DNA from: Dallia pectoralis
Lineage: Eukaryota; Chordata; Actinopteri; Esociformes; Umbridae
Assembly (NCBI GenBank): GCA_029465975.1
Contig: CM055745.1
Span: 14,834,812 to 14,898,811, forward strand
Reading direction: 5' to 3'
DNA: 64,000 nt
The notes under the pieces: generated by a model
What the model saw: the letters and a program-made list of their open reading frames with translations, nothing else
Database searches by the model: none
What the model was told of the DNA's origin: nothing
Position numbers and translations under genes: made by a program
Shown here: piece after piece, positions 52,514 through 63,454 of the stretch
Position numbering within the stretch: the stretch's first letter is position 1
Layout of the letters: every line of letters starts with the position of its first letter

Positions 52514-54586
52514 TAAAACATCTATGTGATGTCATGCCATTGTACACTTTTTTCATAACATTGCATTCTGTCAACCGGCATTCAGGATTTAACTCGCCCT
52601 GGTTTATGACATGATATCACATACATGACACATTGAGCTGGAGTGTAAGGAATCATATTATATCAACCTCAGTCTGTGGCTGATTTAGATCTGGAAAAGT
52701 AGGTCATAAAAGGCATCAATATATTAATTTCAAGCGCCAGGAAGAAATGCAAAACAGCTGCACTAAAGTCTTTGCTGACTAGAATCGTGCGCTGTTTTTT
52801 GAACTTCATTAAACCAGGATGAGAGGACATATTTGCAGGAACAATTAGAGGTCCTGTCAAGACTTCACCAACCTTCTTAACTGACGACCACGCTATGCCA
52901 AAACCTCTTTTGATGCATGCATCAGTTAATTACATTCTTACATTCTGTAAGCCCTTTTGGGATTGTCTGCTCACTGCACACTATCATACAAAGAAAGTTT
53001 TCACATTTTTAAGTGGGTTTTTTCATGATACTAGTTCATTAATTTAAGAAATAGGTCGAAACCTTACACAAAACCTTTGATTCAGTGTGTTACTGCACAT
53101 TTCCAGCAGAGGGCGAAGGTTTACAGCTGGTCATGTAAAAGCTTTAACACCTACATCATACTGTCTGTTGCAATTTTTGATCATTAGTTTCTTCCTACAG
53201 TCAAATGCATTTTGTGACAAGATATTTCAGAGAGTTGTATTTTGTATTGTAGGTAGAAATAGGGCTCATAATTACTTATTGAATGTTGCTTGCCATTAAG
53301 TTATCACTTTGACATTATTAATGATTGAATATTGCATTTTGCTTCACGAATTTCAATGAGTATCAATCGATTCATCTCTCAAATAAATCAATTTAATGCG
53401 TCATTACTTGTCGCAAAGTGCTTATACAGTTACCCTGGTTGAAATCTCCGGATGCAAGCAACAGCGATATCTGTTGCATAATTGGTGATTATCACAAGAG
53501 TACTTGACCTTTTTCGGGCCGACAATTCAGGACACAGTGTGAGGCGAGCGACATTAATAAGAGGCTCTGCCACTTGGTTGGAATGAATAACACCCGCATA
53601 TGATTGGACTTGTGTGGGGATGCGATTTTGTACAATGGGAGCAGGCTTTAAATAAGGGCTGAGTCCAATCTGTGCAAAAAAAATGGCAGATTGGAAGCTT
53701 GAGATCACTGAGTAAAATTGCTCCTTGCAGCGAGAACCGTGGAGGTCTGTCAGCTGCTTGCGGTGTCCTGGATTGCCGGCTGGACAACACTGTTCTTTGA
53801 TGGTATCTGTGGAGGGGTTAATAAATACAGCCACTAGCCGCCTTTTTGATTGCATTCCGTCTCTGTGTGACTGCACATGGCTGTGTGTCTGGGCACAGGT
53901 GCGTATAAATATATATATATGGCTGTACAAAGCATGTCTTTGGCTCTCTGGTTGTTTCTGTATCGACGCATGTCTGCATGTGTGAGCTTACCTTTGTGGA
54001 TGTGGACACCTACACTCACATACCCTCTTGTGTGTCTGTGTGTTGGCGCAAGCCATATGTGTCCGTAAAGTTCTGAAACACGATGACGGTTGAACTGCTT
54101 GCCAAGATCAAACACTAGAGACGGGGGAGGGGGGGGCAAATGAGTTGACTACCCAGATGAGAATAACTGCCCACAGCCGCTCAGAGCATCTACAACACAC
54201 GCAAAAAAAAAACACAGCGCACCATTCCTCCCCCCAAGACACTGTCATAGCTCTAATTAAGGCCCTGATGAGGTGACGCCAGGCCCATCTTCAGAGTCAA
54301 AGCAGGGGGGGAGGTGTTAGATATATGCCTGCAAAAGAGTCTCAGTTTGGCCTCTTGTTTTCTGGTATCGCCTGGACAAAATGGATCTTCTCCATAGAAA
54401 CGAGGGCAGATCGCTGCTTAGACTGCATACGTACTAGTATTTCTGGATTCATTTTTATGACCGAGGCGTACCATGTCTACCCACTTCAATCTGCCTGGTT
54501 AAACCAGAGTGGACACAGGACAGTAGTAGCAACCAGGACACAACCATCAGATGGCTGGAGGTGGAGATTTGAGTCTAAGTGGTCTG
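52514..54586. other. Gene-free; possible non-coding conserved stretch at 53330-53800
   Basis: No gene recognised. 53330-53430 is rich in ATCGATTCAT, AAATAAATCAATTTAAT motifs and could be regulatory. Short runs of A and G lie at 54125-54310. ORFs up to 166 codons (53430-53930, minus) show no domain. Confidence 0.35.
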
Positions 54587-56460
54587 TGAGAAACTGAGGT
54601 ACCTGTATATTTTTATATTTTCCTTAGTCAAGATAACAGCACTTCTGGCCATGGGGTGTCCAGCGTCTACGTGCTGCATCCAGCACAAATATACTGACAC
54701 AGCATGGGTTTAATGCTGCGATACTGCATTACATTTGATGTAACAAAAACAAAATTCTAGTTATGCAGTCCAGGTATAAAGTGGTCATGGGTTAAGTATT
54801 TGATCCCACATTCCGAGACTGAAAACATGTTCGATGCATTGGTTGTCACGTTTGGTTTTGTTTCAGATAATATTGTGACAAATACAGTACAAAAGTACAA
54901 ATAGAATATACTGCTTTGCCATTGTGGCTTGACATTTTTAAAATACAAAATAATATTATGAAAGCTATCTGTTCGAAAGTGCAATTTATATAAGCAAGAC
55001 GGAACCTCTACAGTACAATGCATTGTGGGCATGTAACCGTCAGCATTTTGGGTGATTAAGATTATATTTTTTGTTATTCTGTCAGGGCCTGCGTTGCTAA
55101 AAAATAACTCATTCTCCCAGTAGCTAACGATTCTGTGAGAAACTGAAATACCTTTATATTTTCACAATATCCTAAGACAAGATAACATCATTATGGGCCA
55201 GGGTAGTCCAGCGTCCTGCTAAACTGCATTCTCCTGAAGCTTTGATGCTGTCTTATGGAGTTACATTTGTCTCAAAAAGAACAAACAAAATTATTACTAT
55301 TGCAACCAAAATTATGTATTGCAAACAAAAAAATAAATATTGAATTCAAAACATCCACGAAGATCGAGATCCGCAAGAAATCAAAACGATTTAAATGCCA
55401 AGACAAATGTATTGCAGTTTTTTTTCTATCTCTGCTTACGTTGCATGGTTTTTGCTCTCGGTCTTTTTTTGCAGTTGCGAGTTCAGGTTTTTGCTCTCGG
55501 TTTCTTTTTTTGCAGTTGCGAATTTTTTTGACACAATTGTAACGTGTGGGCGGGGTTTAGATGACTTCCAAGAAGACGGTCTTTGCATTTAAATCGTTTT
55601 GATTTCTTGCGGATCTCGATATATTTTCGTGGATGTTTTGCATTCAATATTTATTTTTTTGTTTGCAATACATATTTTTTGGTTGCAATAGTAATAATTT
55701 TGTTTGTTCTTTTTGAGACAAATGTAACTCCATACTGTCTTGTTTAACAAAAGCATAACATGGTAAGAATGTAGATTGTAAAAGATTCATAGACGAATAT
55801 CAATTTGTTGTGGGGGTAACATAGCATTTATCTTTTTCTTACACTCAGTGGGCTTCATTTTATTCTCATTAACAATCATCTTTAAAAAGTGGCAGCACTT
55901 AAAGTACAAAATACTAAACCTAGTGGTTTGACTTATTTAGTTTAGAATTAGCAGTTGAATTTTATAATACTATTTTATGTGTTCTGCCATTTAGAAATAA
56001 TACATTTCAGTCAGTCTGCTTTTTATATGTGACACATACAAAGGTTTTTCAACAGTGACTCATGGGTTGTTTTGGTTCTTTATTCAGGCGCTTTGAAATG
56101 ATACAATAATGTTAAAGTGCGGACTGTCAGCTTTACTTTGAGTCTTTTATGTGTATCAGGTAATGTTTAGAGAAATGACAGCACTGTGTGTCCATAATAA
56201 CCCCCCCATTTTATGTAACAAAAGAACACAAAAATACTTATGCAGTCCATGTGTGTAGAAGTGTGAATTAAAACATGTTGGATGCATTTGTTGTAAGATT
56301 ATGAAAGCTATCTGTCTGTTTGAAAGTAGATATTGTATAAGCAAAACAGAGCCTATACAGTACATTGCTTTTTGGGTAATCAAGATTATATTTTTAGGTC
56401 TCCTGTCAGGGCCTGCGTTGCAAAAATAACTCCCAGTAGCTAACGATTTCAGATGAAACT
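54587..56460. repeat. Local tandem duplication, about three diverged units
   Basis: CTGTGAGAAACTGA begins related blocks at 54587 and 55135. Blocks around 54765-55130 and 56230-56450 share CAGTCCA, AACATGTT, GATGCATT, GAAAGCTATCTGT, GTCAGGGCCTGCGTTGC and CAGTAGCTAACGAT in the same order. The middle unit is split by the fold-back element at 55255-55733. Confidence 0.8.
55255..55733. mobile_element. Fold-back element, 479 bp
   Basis: Two inverted arms of about 140 bp (55255-55400 and 55575-55733) nearly complementary throughout, starting ATGGAGTTACATTTGTCTC. A 7-of-8 bp duplication (GCTGTCTT / ACTGTCTT) flanks it, suggesting an hAT-mobilised MITE. The spacer has a 38-bp tandem repeat (TTTTTGCTCTCGGT). 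Confidence 0.85.
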
Positions 56461-56669
56461 ATGGATTCCCTGTCTGTCTTCCTTAATGTTACTAACTAAA
56501 AATAGCAGCATGTAGACTTCTCCCCTGTCATGAAAAACAAGCATTGCATTATGAAATGTTAGATTACTTTTACAGCAGACGAATAAGTGTTTGTTGCTTT
56601 CCAAGTGGTTGCTCAGAGACTTGGAGGGAAACGGCCAATAATGGACCCTGAAATCTCAGAACCAGTACC

Positions 56670-57652
56670 TGACACTTTGCTACAATGTTGTGATTGTACA
56701 GCTTGAATAACTGTGTACATTTGCTGTCCCCTCAAAATAACTCAACACACAGCCATTATTGACTAAACCGCTGGCAACAAAAGTGAGTACACCCCTAAGT
56801 GAAAATCGGGCCCAAAGTGTTCATATTTTTCTGTGGCCACCATTATTTTCCAGCACTGCCTTAACCCTCTTGGGCATAGAGTTCACCAGAGCCTCACAGG
56901 TTGCTACTGGAGTCCTTCCACTCCTCCATGGTGAAAGTACAGAACTGGTGGATGTTAGAGACCTTGCGCTCCTCCACTTTCCGTTTGAAGATACCCCACA
57001 GATGCTCAATAGGGTTTAGTTCTGGAGACATGCTTGGCCAGTCCATCAAATTTACACTCAGCTACTTTAGCAAGCCAGTGGTCGTCTTGGAGGTGTGTAT
57101 GGGGTTGTTATCATGTTGGAATACTGCCTTTGGCCCAGTCCTGTTAAACCGCAGTATGGTCTTGGCCAACTTGCTGCGGCTCAGTTTCAGGGTCTTGGCT
57201 ATCTTCTTATATCCTAGGCCATCTTTATGTAGAGCAACAATTATTTTTTCTGATCCTCAGAGAGTTCTTTGCCATGAGGTGCCATGTTGAACTTCCAGTG
57301 ACCAGTGTGAGTGTGAAAGCGATAACACAACATTTAAAACACTTGGTCCCAGTTCACACCTGAGACCTTGTAACACTAATGAGTCACATGACCCAGGGGA
57401 GGGAAAATGGCTAATTGGCCGATTTGGACATTTTCACCTAGGGGTGTACTTACTTTTGTTGCGAGCGGTTCAGACATTAATGGCTGTGTGTTGAGTTGTT
57501 TCGAGGGGACAGCAAATGTACACTGTTATAGAAGCTGCTCACTCACTACTTTACATTGTAGCAAAGTGTCATTTCTTCAGCGTTGTCACATGAAAAGATA
57601 CAATCAAATAATAACAAAACTGTGAGGGGTATATTCACATTATGAGATACTG
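56670..57652 (-). mobile_element. Tc1-like transposon, internally deleted, long terminal repeats
   Basis: Long inverted repeats, with GACACTTTGCTACAATG and TGAGTACACCCCTAAGTGAA matched inversely at 57407-57571. The right end TGAGATACTG is kept to 57652; the corresponding left end is lost. The interior keeps the two ends of a minus-strand transposase gene with the middle deleted near 57135. Confidence 0.85.
56821..57290 (-). pseudogene. Tc1-like transposase, N- and C-terminal remnants
   Basis: The minus strand from 57290 encodes an N-terminal helix-turn-helix region (MAPHGKELSEDQK-like; ORF not continuous). After a deletion it jumps to the C-terminus. The 57009-56821 ORF ends NSMPKRVKAVLENNGG, the usual end of this fish Tc1 family. 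The DDE residues before the final Glu region are missing, so it is inactive. Confidence 0.8.
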
Positions 57653-57925
57653 TGTATATGTACTCTTTTGCAGTACATACAGAATAGCACTTACTTTTAC
57701 CTGTCAGAAGGTGAACTTATAAAACACATTGCATCCTTGACATGTTATGTGTGTATATATGTTATAGTACAACATATTGTTAGGTCAACAAAGAGGTGGG
57801 TGTTTGGTTTCTCAAAGACATGGGTCCGCACCCACAGACAATGAATATTCCAATGAACTCATAAGATGCTGAGGTAAAAAAAAATCTGATGCATTCCCAC
57901 TTGTCTGTTCTCCAGAAGCCTATTG
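57653..57925. other. No feature recognised
   Basis: Short AT-rich spacer without visible features. Confidence 0.4.
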
Positions 57926-58085
57926 ATAGCTTTGTTTGTTTATTTGGATCCCCACTGGCTTTCACCCTAGCAGCCAGATACTCTTCCTGGGTCCCACAGA
58001 TAACAGAAAACATGACAAATAATGAAACACTGACATGCAGATATACAAAAACACGTACACGCACATCTTCAATTCAACTCAAACA
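57926..58085 (-). repeat. LINE 3' tail relic
   Basis: TTTATTTGGATCCCCACTGG followed by CAGCCAGATACTCTTCCTGG is the inverted 3' end of a common fish LINE family (GGGGATCC-AATAAA). Truncated; no coding sequence. Confidence 0.55.
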
Positions 58086-59540
58086 AATGTGTGTAAGTTG
58101 TGTGTGTGTCAGAGTGTGTGTTTGTATATCCCTCCGCCCTGTCTCCTCTGTGCCATGAAATGTTGTTTTAGCTAATTAGTTTTTTCATTTGCTGTTTGCA
58201 TGAGTTAATGAAGAAGGGATGGAGCTGGAATGACTCTGTACAGTGTTGTGTGCCAATGTGACTTTCTTTTACAATTAGGGACTCTGAAGCTTTGACTGCG
58301 TCTCCTAATGACTAATAAATTACGCCAGGTATGATCTTCTCCTTCTGTATTTCCCCTGCGTCCAATATGAGGTCTGCACTCTGCACTTTCACATACCCGT
58401 TATGTGGTTGCACACTCTTTAAGGAGCTTGAAAAACAAAAGCCGTCCATTGTTTGTGTGAATGTACCATAGTGATATATATGCCCATAAACTAAACAGCC
58501 AGTCCTTTTTTATTTAGTTCCTGGACAACCTTCTTTCCCCCATTTTCAAAGCAAGAAAAACAATTTACTCGAGCAGTGCCAGGATTTTTTCTTTTTGGGT
58601 TCATGCGTTTTGTTGATTTTTCGGAAGAGTGCCTTCCATCCCTTTCATGGACTTGCCAGATTCTATGAATTTATTACTGTGATTGTTGTTTCTTTTAAAA
58701 ACTGTTTGAATTATGTTGCCATGTGTCTGCTTTTCATGATAGCGAAACATATTTGTTGACCACCAGCTACAGGCTGTTGTGCTAGTTTGTAGCTGGTAGC
58801 TTTCTCAACGTGTCATTATCCAGATCTTTTTTTATGATTCTGTATCAGGTGTCTTTTACATTTCTTTGTCTCTGTATGTTTAACACAACCTTCTATTTGC
58901 TTCTTATACTACAATAAATTCGCATTTGTCCTTTCAACAAACATACAATATACATGTATTTTTACAAACAATCAGTGTTGGTTTAATGTTGATAAAATAA
59001 AATGTCTAATACTGGCTAACTTCATTAGCTGGTACTACAGGAAGCATACAGAAATAACTGTAGTAAAATACAGTTCTAGCTGTAAAGCAGTAAATTGGTG
59101 ACAATAACATGGACACTTAATGGGGTTGACATCTGTACAACAAGTGAAATATGTGAAATATGCATAAATAGTGGTCAAGATTTTACCAACTTTATACAAT
59201 ATACACATAAATCCCTCATATTTGTCTGTGAAATCGCCATTGTGTGTGGATTCCAAAATCCTCTTTACAGCATGTACACCATTCTAAACTCTAAACGAAG
59301 ACTTAACTAATAACAACAGAGCCGTGGTTGCTTTGTGTTGTGTTTGTTATTACATTGAGCTATCTTTGAGCAAGGGATGTTGTGTCAACATGTACGCAAT
59401 TCTCGCACTCAAAGCTAGCACAAATTGACCATCAGAGGGTTACACTATTACACAATTTTCTCCCACTAAAGAGAAATTTGATTAGGCCCTATCTACTAAA
59501 TTCTGTCACCACAACAAAAATCCTATACGCTATGTAGCGA
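58086..59540. other. No gene recognised
   Basis: Non-coding AT-rich sequence with ORFs below 75 codons and a short GTGTGT run at 58100-58125. Confidence 0.4.
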
Positions 59541-59544
59541 CAAC

Positions 59545-59879
59545 TAAATGCAAAACAAAAGAGGCGATGTTAAAGACAACTCCTGTAGATCGATTCCCTT
59601 ATTTTCCCTTATCCGTCAAACTACTAGACATTCTAGTCAGAGCAACGACTGCTAAACTGAGACATCGCCTCATCTTCCGCTTTGTGTTTCACAAAATCGT
59701 GGCTGTGTGAATCTACACAGGATTCGCTGATGCATTTGAGTGGTTTCTCGAACATGGCTCTCCACTTTATCCTCCAGCACCTAGACTCCCCTGGAACCTA
59801 CGCCAGAATCCTATTTGTGTACTTCAGTTCTGCATTCTACAGAATATCAGCTTTACTCCAGGACAAGCTCATCAATCAA
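59545..59879 (+). pseudogene. LINE reverse transcriptase fragment, part 1
   Basis: In the plus frame near 59760-59880 the protein reads ALHFILQHLDSPGTYARILF followed by VYFSSAFYRI. This matches the RT palm of fish LINEs where FVDYSSAFNTI is usual; the catalytic Asp is replaced by Tyr. The sequence is cut at about 59880 by an L2-like LINE in the opposite orientation and resumes after it (61900-62300). Confidence 0.7.
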
Positions 59880-60799
59880 TCAATCAAATGTTTTCTATAA
59901 AGCGCTTTTACAACAAAGTTGTCATAAAGTGCTTTTACAAACATCCAATCTGAATCCGACAGAGCACACTTCGAAAAGATAAACCAGATGAACAAGTTGA
60001 TACACGCCGGCTAGGAAAAACTCCATGAAGGTCAAATTTAGGAAGAAATCTAGAGAGGAACCAGGCTCTGAGGGGAGACCAGTCCTTTTCTGGCTGAGTT
60101 GGGTGAACTTATGATAATTTAGTATAATAGTTATTTAAATGCATTTTTAAGTGCAAGGAGTCTTAAAAAATAGTATAGTCCAGGTTAAATATAATCAGAC
60201 AGGGACAACCGGGAGGGTTGAGGGTTAGGCAGATTGGAGGCCGAAACTGTCTGGTAGAATCAGCTGCTCAGCCTGCAACACAATCTGAAGGGCCATGATG
60301 GTTCCAACACATGTTCCCAGGGCTGATTGGTCCCACAGCGTGGGCAGCAGGCACGGGTCCACCTTAATGGAAGTGGAAACAAGACACTAGGAAAGGTTGG
60401 ACACCCCAGTTCCCTACGTCCCAGACACAATACTATAGCAGCATAAATCTATAAAATGAGACAAGGGGGTCTAGTGAAACTCTGTCCATGAAAAGGTCAA
60501 CTACAACCACTCGGGAAGGTTTAGTTTTGCTCAAATTGAGGTATCTAAAGAGATGTTTTTAATAGTGACTTAAAAGTTTGAACTAAGTCTTATTTCTAAA
60601 CCAGATTGGCAGCTCATTCCACCTCCGGCTGTTTGTTTTGAAATTTTAGGTACAATTAGAAGGCGAGATAGATGGGAGCAAGTTCATGTAAAGCTTTATA
60701 CAATAGAACTTTAAAGTCTGCCCTAGCCTAAACATTACTTTATTTTGTTCTAGTTAAGATTCTAGCAGCTGTATTAAGTACAAATTGAAGTTTGTTTAT

Positions 60800-61120
60800 T
60801 GATTCATAAGGATAACCAGAGAATATAACATTGCAGTAATCTAATCTAATTTTCCTGCATCATTATTTGTTAAAAGGTTTCTGATGTTATTAATATTCCC
60901 CACGATGGAAAAATGCTGTCTGCAAAATATATTTTATATGTTTGTCAAAGGAGAGATCCGGGTCAAGGGTCACGCCAAGGTTTCTCACAGTTTTTTGTGA
61001 TATGGCCATACATCCGTCTAGGTTAAACGTGAGGTATGTCAACAAGTCTCTTTGTTTCTTAGGTCCTAAAACTAGCATTTCAGTTACATTTGAATTTAAG
61101 AGCGAAAAGTTCTCTGTCAT
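60800..61120 (-). pseudogene. L2-like RT C-terminal fragment
   Basis: The 76-codon ORF (61120-60890) contains EMLVLGPKKQRD and VRNLGVTLDPDLSFDKHIK, the thumb region of L2/CR1-type RTs. Homology continues in another frame as DYCNVIFSGYP and NTAARILT down to about 60760. Frameshifted and without the catalytic motifs. Confidence 0.78.
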
Positions 61121-61239
61121 CCACTTTTATATGTCTAAAACACTTGTTTTAATAGTAGCTAACATAGGGTCTAAAGTATGATTGTGACAATGCGTAGGTG
61201 CTGAGACATGCTTTTTCATGCATGATGGCTTCAAATGCC

Positions 61240-61560
61240 TTTTGAACAGGGTCATTGTTTTCTCCGTATGGATATAAAATCCCCGGAGATTAAAGTAGAA
61301 TCTGCCATGACTACAATGTTGGACAAGAATTCTGAAAACACACTGAGGAACATTGTATGACCCAGGATGACTGTAAATAGTAGCCCCCGTTACGGGATGC
61401 ACAGGGAATCTGATCACTAGTGTAACCTGGAAGAGAAGCCTCATTTAAAGCGATAAATTCATCAGGCTTGAGCCAGGTTTCACACAGGGCAATTAAGTCT
61501 AATTTATGATTTTAATATGCAAGGTTTTAATGTCACTTTTGTTTGTCTAAATGAGTGCTT
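61240..61560 (-). pseudogene. L2-like endonuclease fragment
   Basis: Degenerate minus-strand reading with ALCETWLKPDEFIALNEAS and GYTSDQIPCASRNGG, matching the endonuclease of fish L2-like elements (catalytic Glu in ETWL). Stops and a frameshift follow; then FEAIMHEK-like sequence joins directly to a later part of the element. Inactive. Confidence 0.68.
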
Positions 61561-61899
61561 TATTTTTTATAAAGTTGCTTTTATTAACACTACCTTTTTT
61601 ATTGAGCCTAGTTTGAATCATGGTGTCAATGGTGTAGGGTTTGCTAACTACTCTGGCTATGCTATTGACAGATCCCACTAGGCTAGCAGGCTGGCTAACA
61701 GTCTGCTGCCTGACCTGCATGTTTACGCTATAGGAGTGAGTCTCCTAGCTATATTCCTAGACAAAAGAAGAGCACCTCTCCAGCTAGGATGGAGTCCGTA
61801 GCTCTTCTGCGGGTCAGGCTTGACCCTGTTCAAGTGCGAGTCCCAAAACCAGGGCCAATTATCCACATAACCTATCGATTGCGACGGGCAGAACTTCGT

Positions 61900-62300
61900 C
61901 TTCAGCTAGCGATTGAGCTGTGAGAGTCGGCTGTAGATCTTTTCCATGCCTCTAGCTGGGAGTGTTAACCCTATGTCCCATCATCCTGGGTGGCTCCCCA
62001 GTTGTCACTGAAGTCCTTTAGCTTCCTGGACAACAACATCAGCCAGGACCTCAAGTGGAAGGTGTACAATCCATCAAAACTAATATAATGATGAATTTTG
62101 CACTGCCATCATTGAGTCCATCCTGGCCTCCTCCATCACTGTCTGCTATGCTGCAACTGTCAAGGAAAAGGGCAGACTGCAGTGCATCGTCTGATCTGCC
62201 AGGCAGGTTATTGGCTGCAATCTGTCATCTCTATGGGACATACACACGTCCAGGTCCCAGAAGGGAGCGGCAAAGATTGAGACTGATCCCTCTCACCCAC
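61900..62300 (+). pseudogene. LINE reverse transcriptase fragment, part 2
   Basis: After the L2-like insertion the plus strand reads SFLDNNISQDLKWK, later IIESILASSITVCYAATVKE and ARQVIGCN, the C-terminal part of the LINE RT begun at 59545. Stop codons and deletions are present. The middle of the RT, with the second catalytic motif, is lost. Confidence 0.7.
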
Positions 62301-62394
62301 GTGATAAATCATGAAATAACTTTTTTCCACTTTCAATGTGACCTATAACGTGAACAATTCCATTGAAAAAATAAACTGAAATCTCTGAGGAAAA

Positions 62395-63047
62395 TAAATA
62401 AAGTGTGCACATTAAACTAATACTTTGTTGAAGCACCTTTTGATTTTATTTCAGCAATCAGTCTTTTTTGTTAGGAGTCGATTAGCATGGCACATCTTGA
62501 CTTGACTTCTGTCGGATTGCGAGTACATCTCTTCTGCACAGCCCTCTCCAGATCACCCCACAGATGTTCAATTGGATTCAGGTCTGGGCTCTGGCTGGGC
62601 CCTTCCAAAACGTTAATCTTCTTCTGGTGAAGCCATACCTTTTGGGATTTGAATGTGTGGTTTGGGTCGTTGTCATGCTGAAAGGTGAACTTTCTCTTCA
62701 TCTTCAGCCTTCTAATGGAAGCCTCTAGATTGTGTGCCAATATTGCCTGGTATTTAGAACTGTTCATCATTCCCTCCACCCTGACTGAGGCCACGGTTCC
62801 AGCTGAAGAAAAACAGCCCCAAAGCATGATGCTCCACTGGGTATGGTGTTCCGTGGGTGATGTGCAGTGTTGTTTTTGCGACAAACATGCCTTTTGGAGT
62901 TACGGACAAAGAGCTCAACCTTGGTTTCATCAGACTATAACACGTTTTCCCACATGCTTTTGGGAGACTTGATGTTCGTTTTTGCAAACTTCAGCCAAGC
63001 TTGGATGTTATTCTTCATTAGAAAAGGCTTCTGTATTGCCACCCTAC
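62395..63047 (-). mobile_element. Tc1-like transposon relic, interrupted by a solo LTR
   Basis: Most of the C-terminal transposase half is present on the minus strand. At TTGCCACCCTAC (63036-63047) the sequence is cut by an LTR and resumes as CCATAGCCCATACATAT (63455 on). Terminal repeats are not clear. Confidence 0.8.
62471..62884 (-). pseudogene. Tc1-like transposase, catalytic domain C-terminal half
   Basis: 137 open codons. Seen: SIMLWGCFSSAGTV; FQHDNDPNHTFK with the second catalytic Asp; and PDLNPIEHLWGDLERAV with the last acidic residue (Glu) of the DDE triad. The upstream half, with the first Asp and the DNA-binding domain, continues in another frame (62987-62754) and then decays. Tc1 transposases cut and paste DNA at TA sites. 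This copy is truncated and inactive. Confidence 0.88.
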
Positions 63048-63448
63048 TGTCACAATTCCAAGTCCACTGAGGACATGTATTGGGCTAGGAGGGTATAGGG
63101 ACACCTAATTATCTTTGAGCACTTATAAAACTTTGCGCACTTATATTACTTCGCAACAGAATCAGATGTGGGTGATTAGAATGGGCACAGCTGGTTTCTG
63201 TGATTATGTTTGTGATAAGAGTCACAGGGTCTTTAAATGTCACATGAATGTATAGGGCGATTGTTGAGTTAGAGTGATGTTTCAATGGTATTAGTAAGTC
63301 GCTGTTTATGCGCAATTTAATTTCATCTGAACAGTGTTTAGTGTTTTCGCCGTTTACGGTTTGTTTTGATTTAAATAAACCAGATATAAAACGGATATAC
63401 ACACTCCACTCCTGGCTTTTCCTCTGCACTACACCTGAGATTGTGACA
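63048..63448 (+). mobile_element. Solo LTR, 401 bp, in a Tc1 relic
   Basis: TGTCACAATT to GATTGTGACA, with AAATAAACC near 63375. Flanks CCTAC and CGTAC match at 4 of 5 bases. The Tc1 sequence is continuous across it. Confidence 0.85.
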
Positions 63449-63454
63449 CGTACT

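Larger units (their letters stand above)
59880..61846 (-). mobile_element. L2-like LINE, internally deleted, inserted in another LINE
   Basis: Minus strand, from GGGACTCGCA (61846) to the TGATTGATTGATT tail at 59880. It keeps the 5' region, a degenerate endonuclease fragment (61240-61560), an RT C-terminal fragment (60800-61120) and the 3' UTR; the segment between is lost. The same family as 50569-51512. Confidence 0.85.

Noticed and set aside
53430..53930. 166-codon minus-strand ORF
   Set aside because: No recognisable domain, repeats, or splice context; probably chance, although a relic of an unknown element cannot be excluded.
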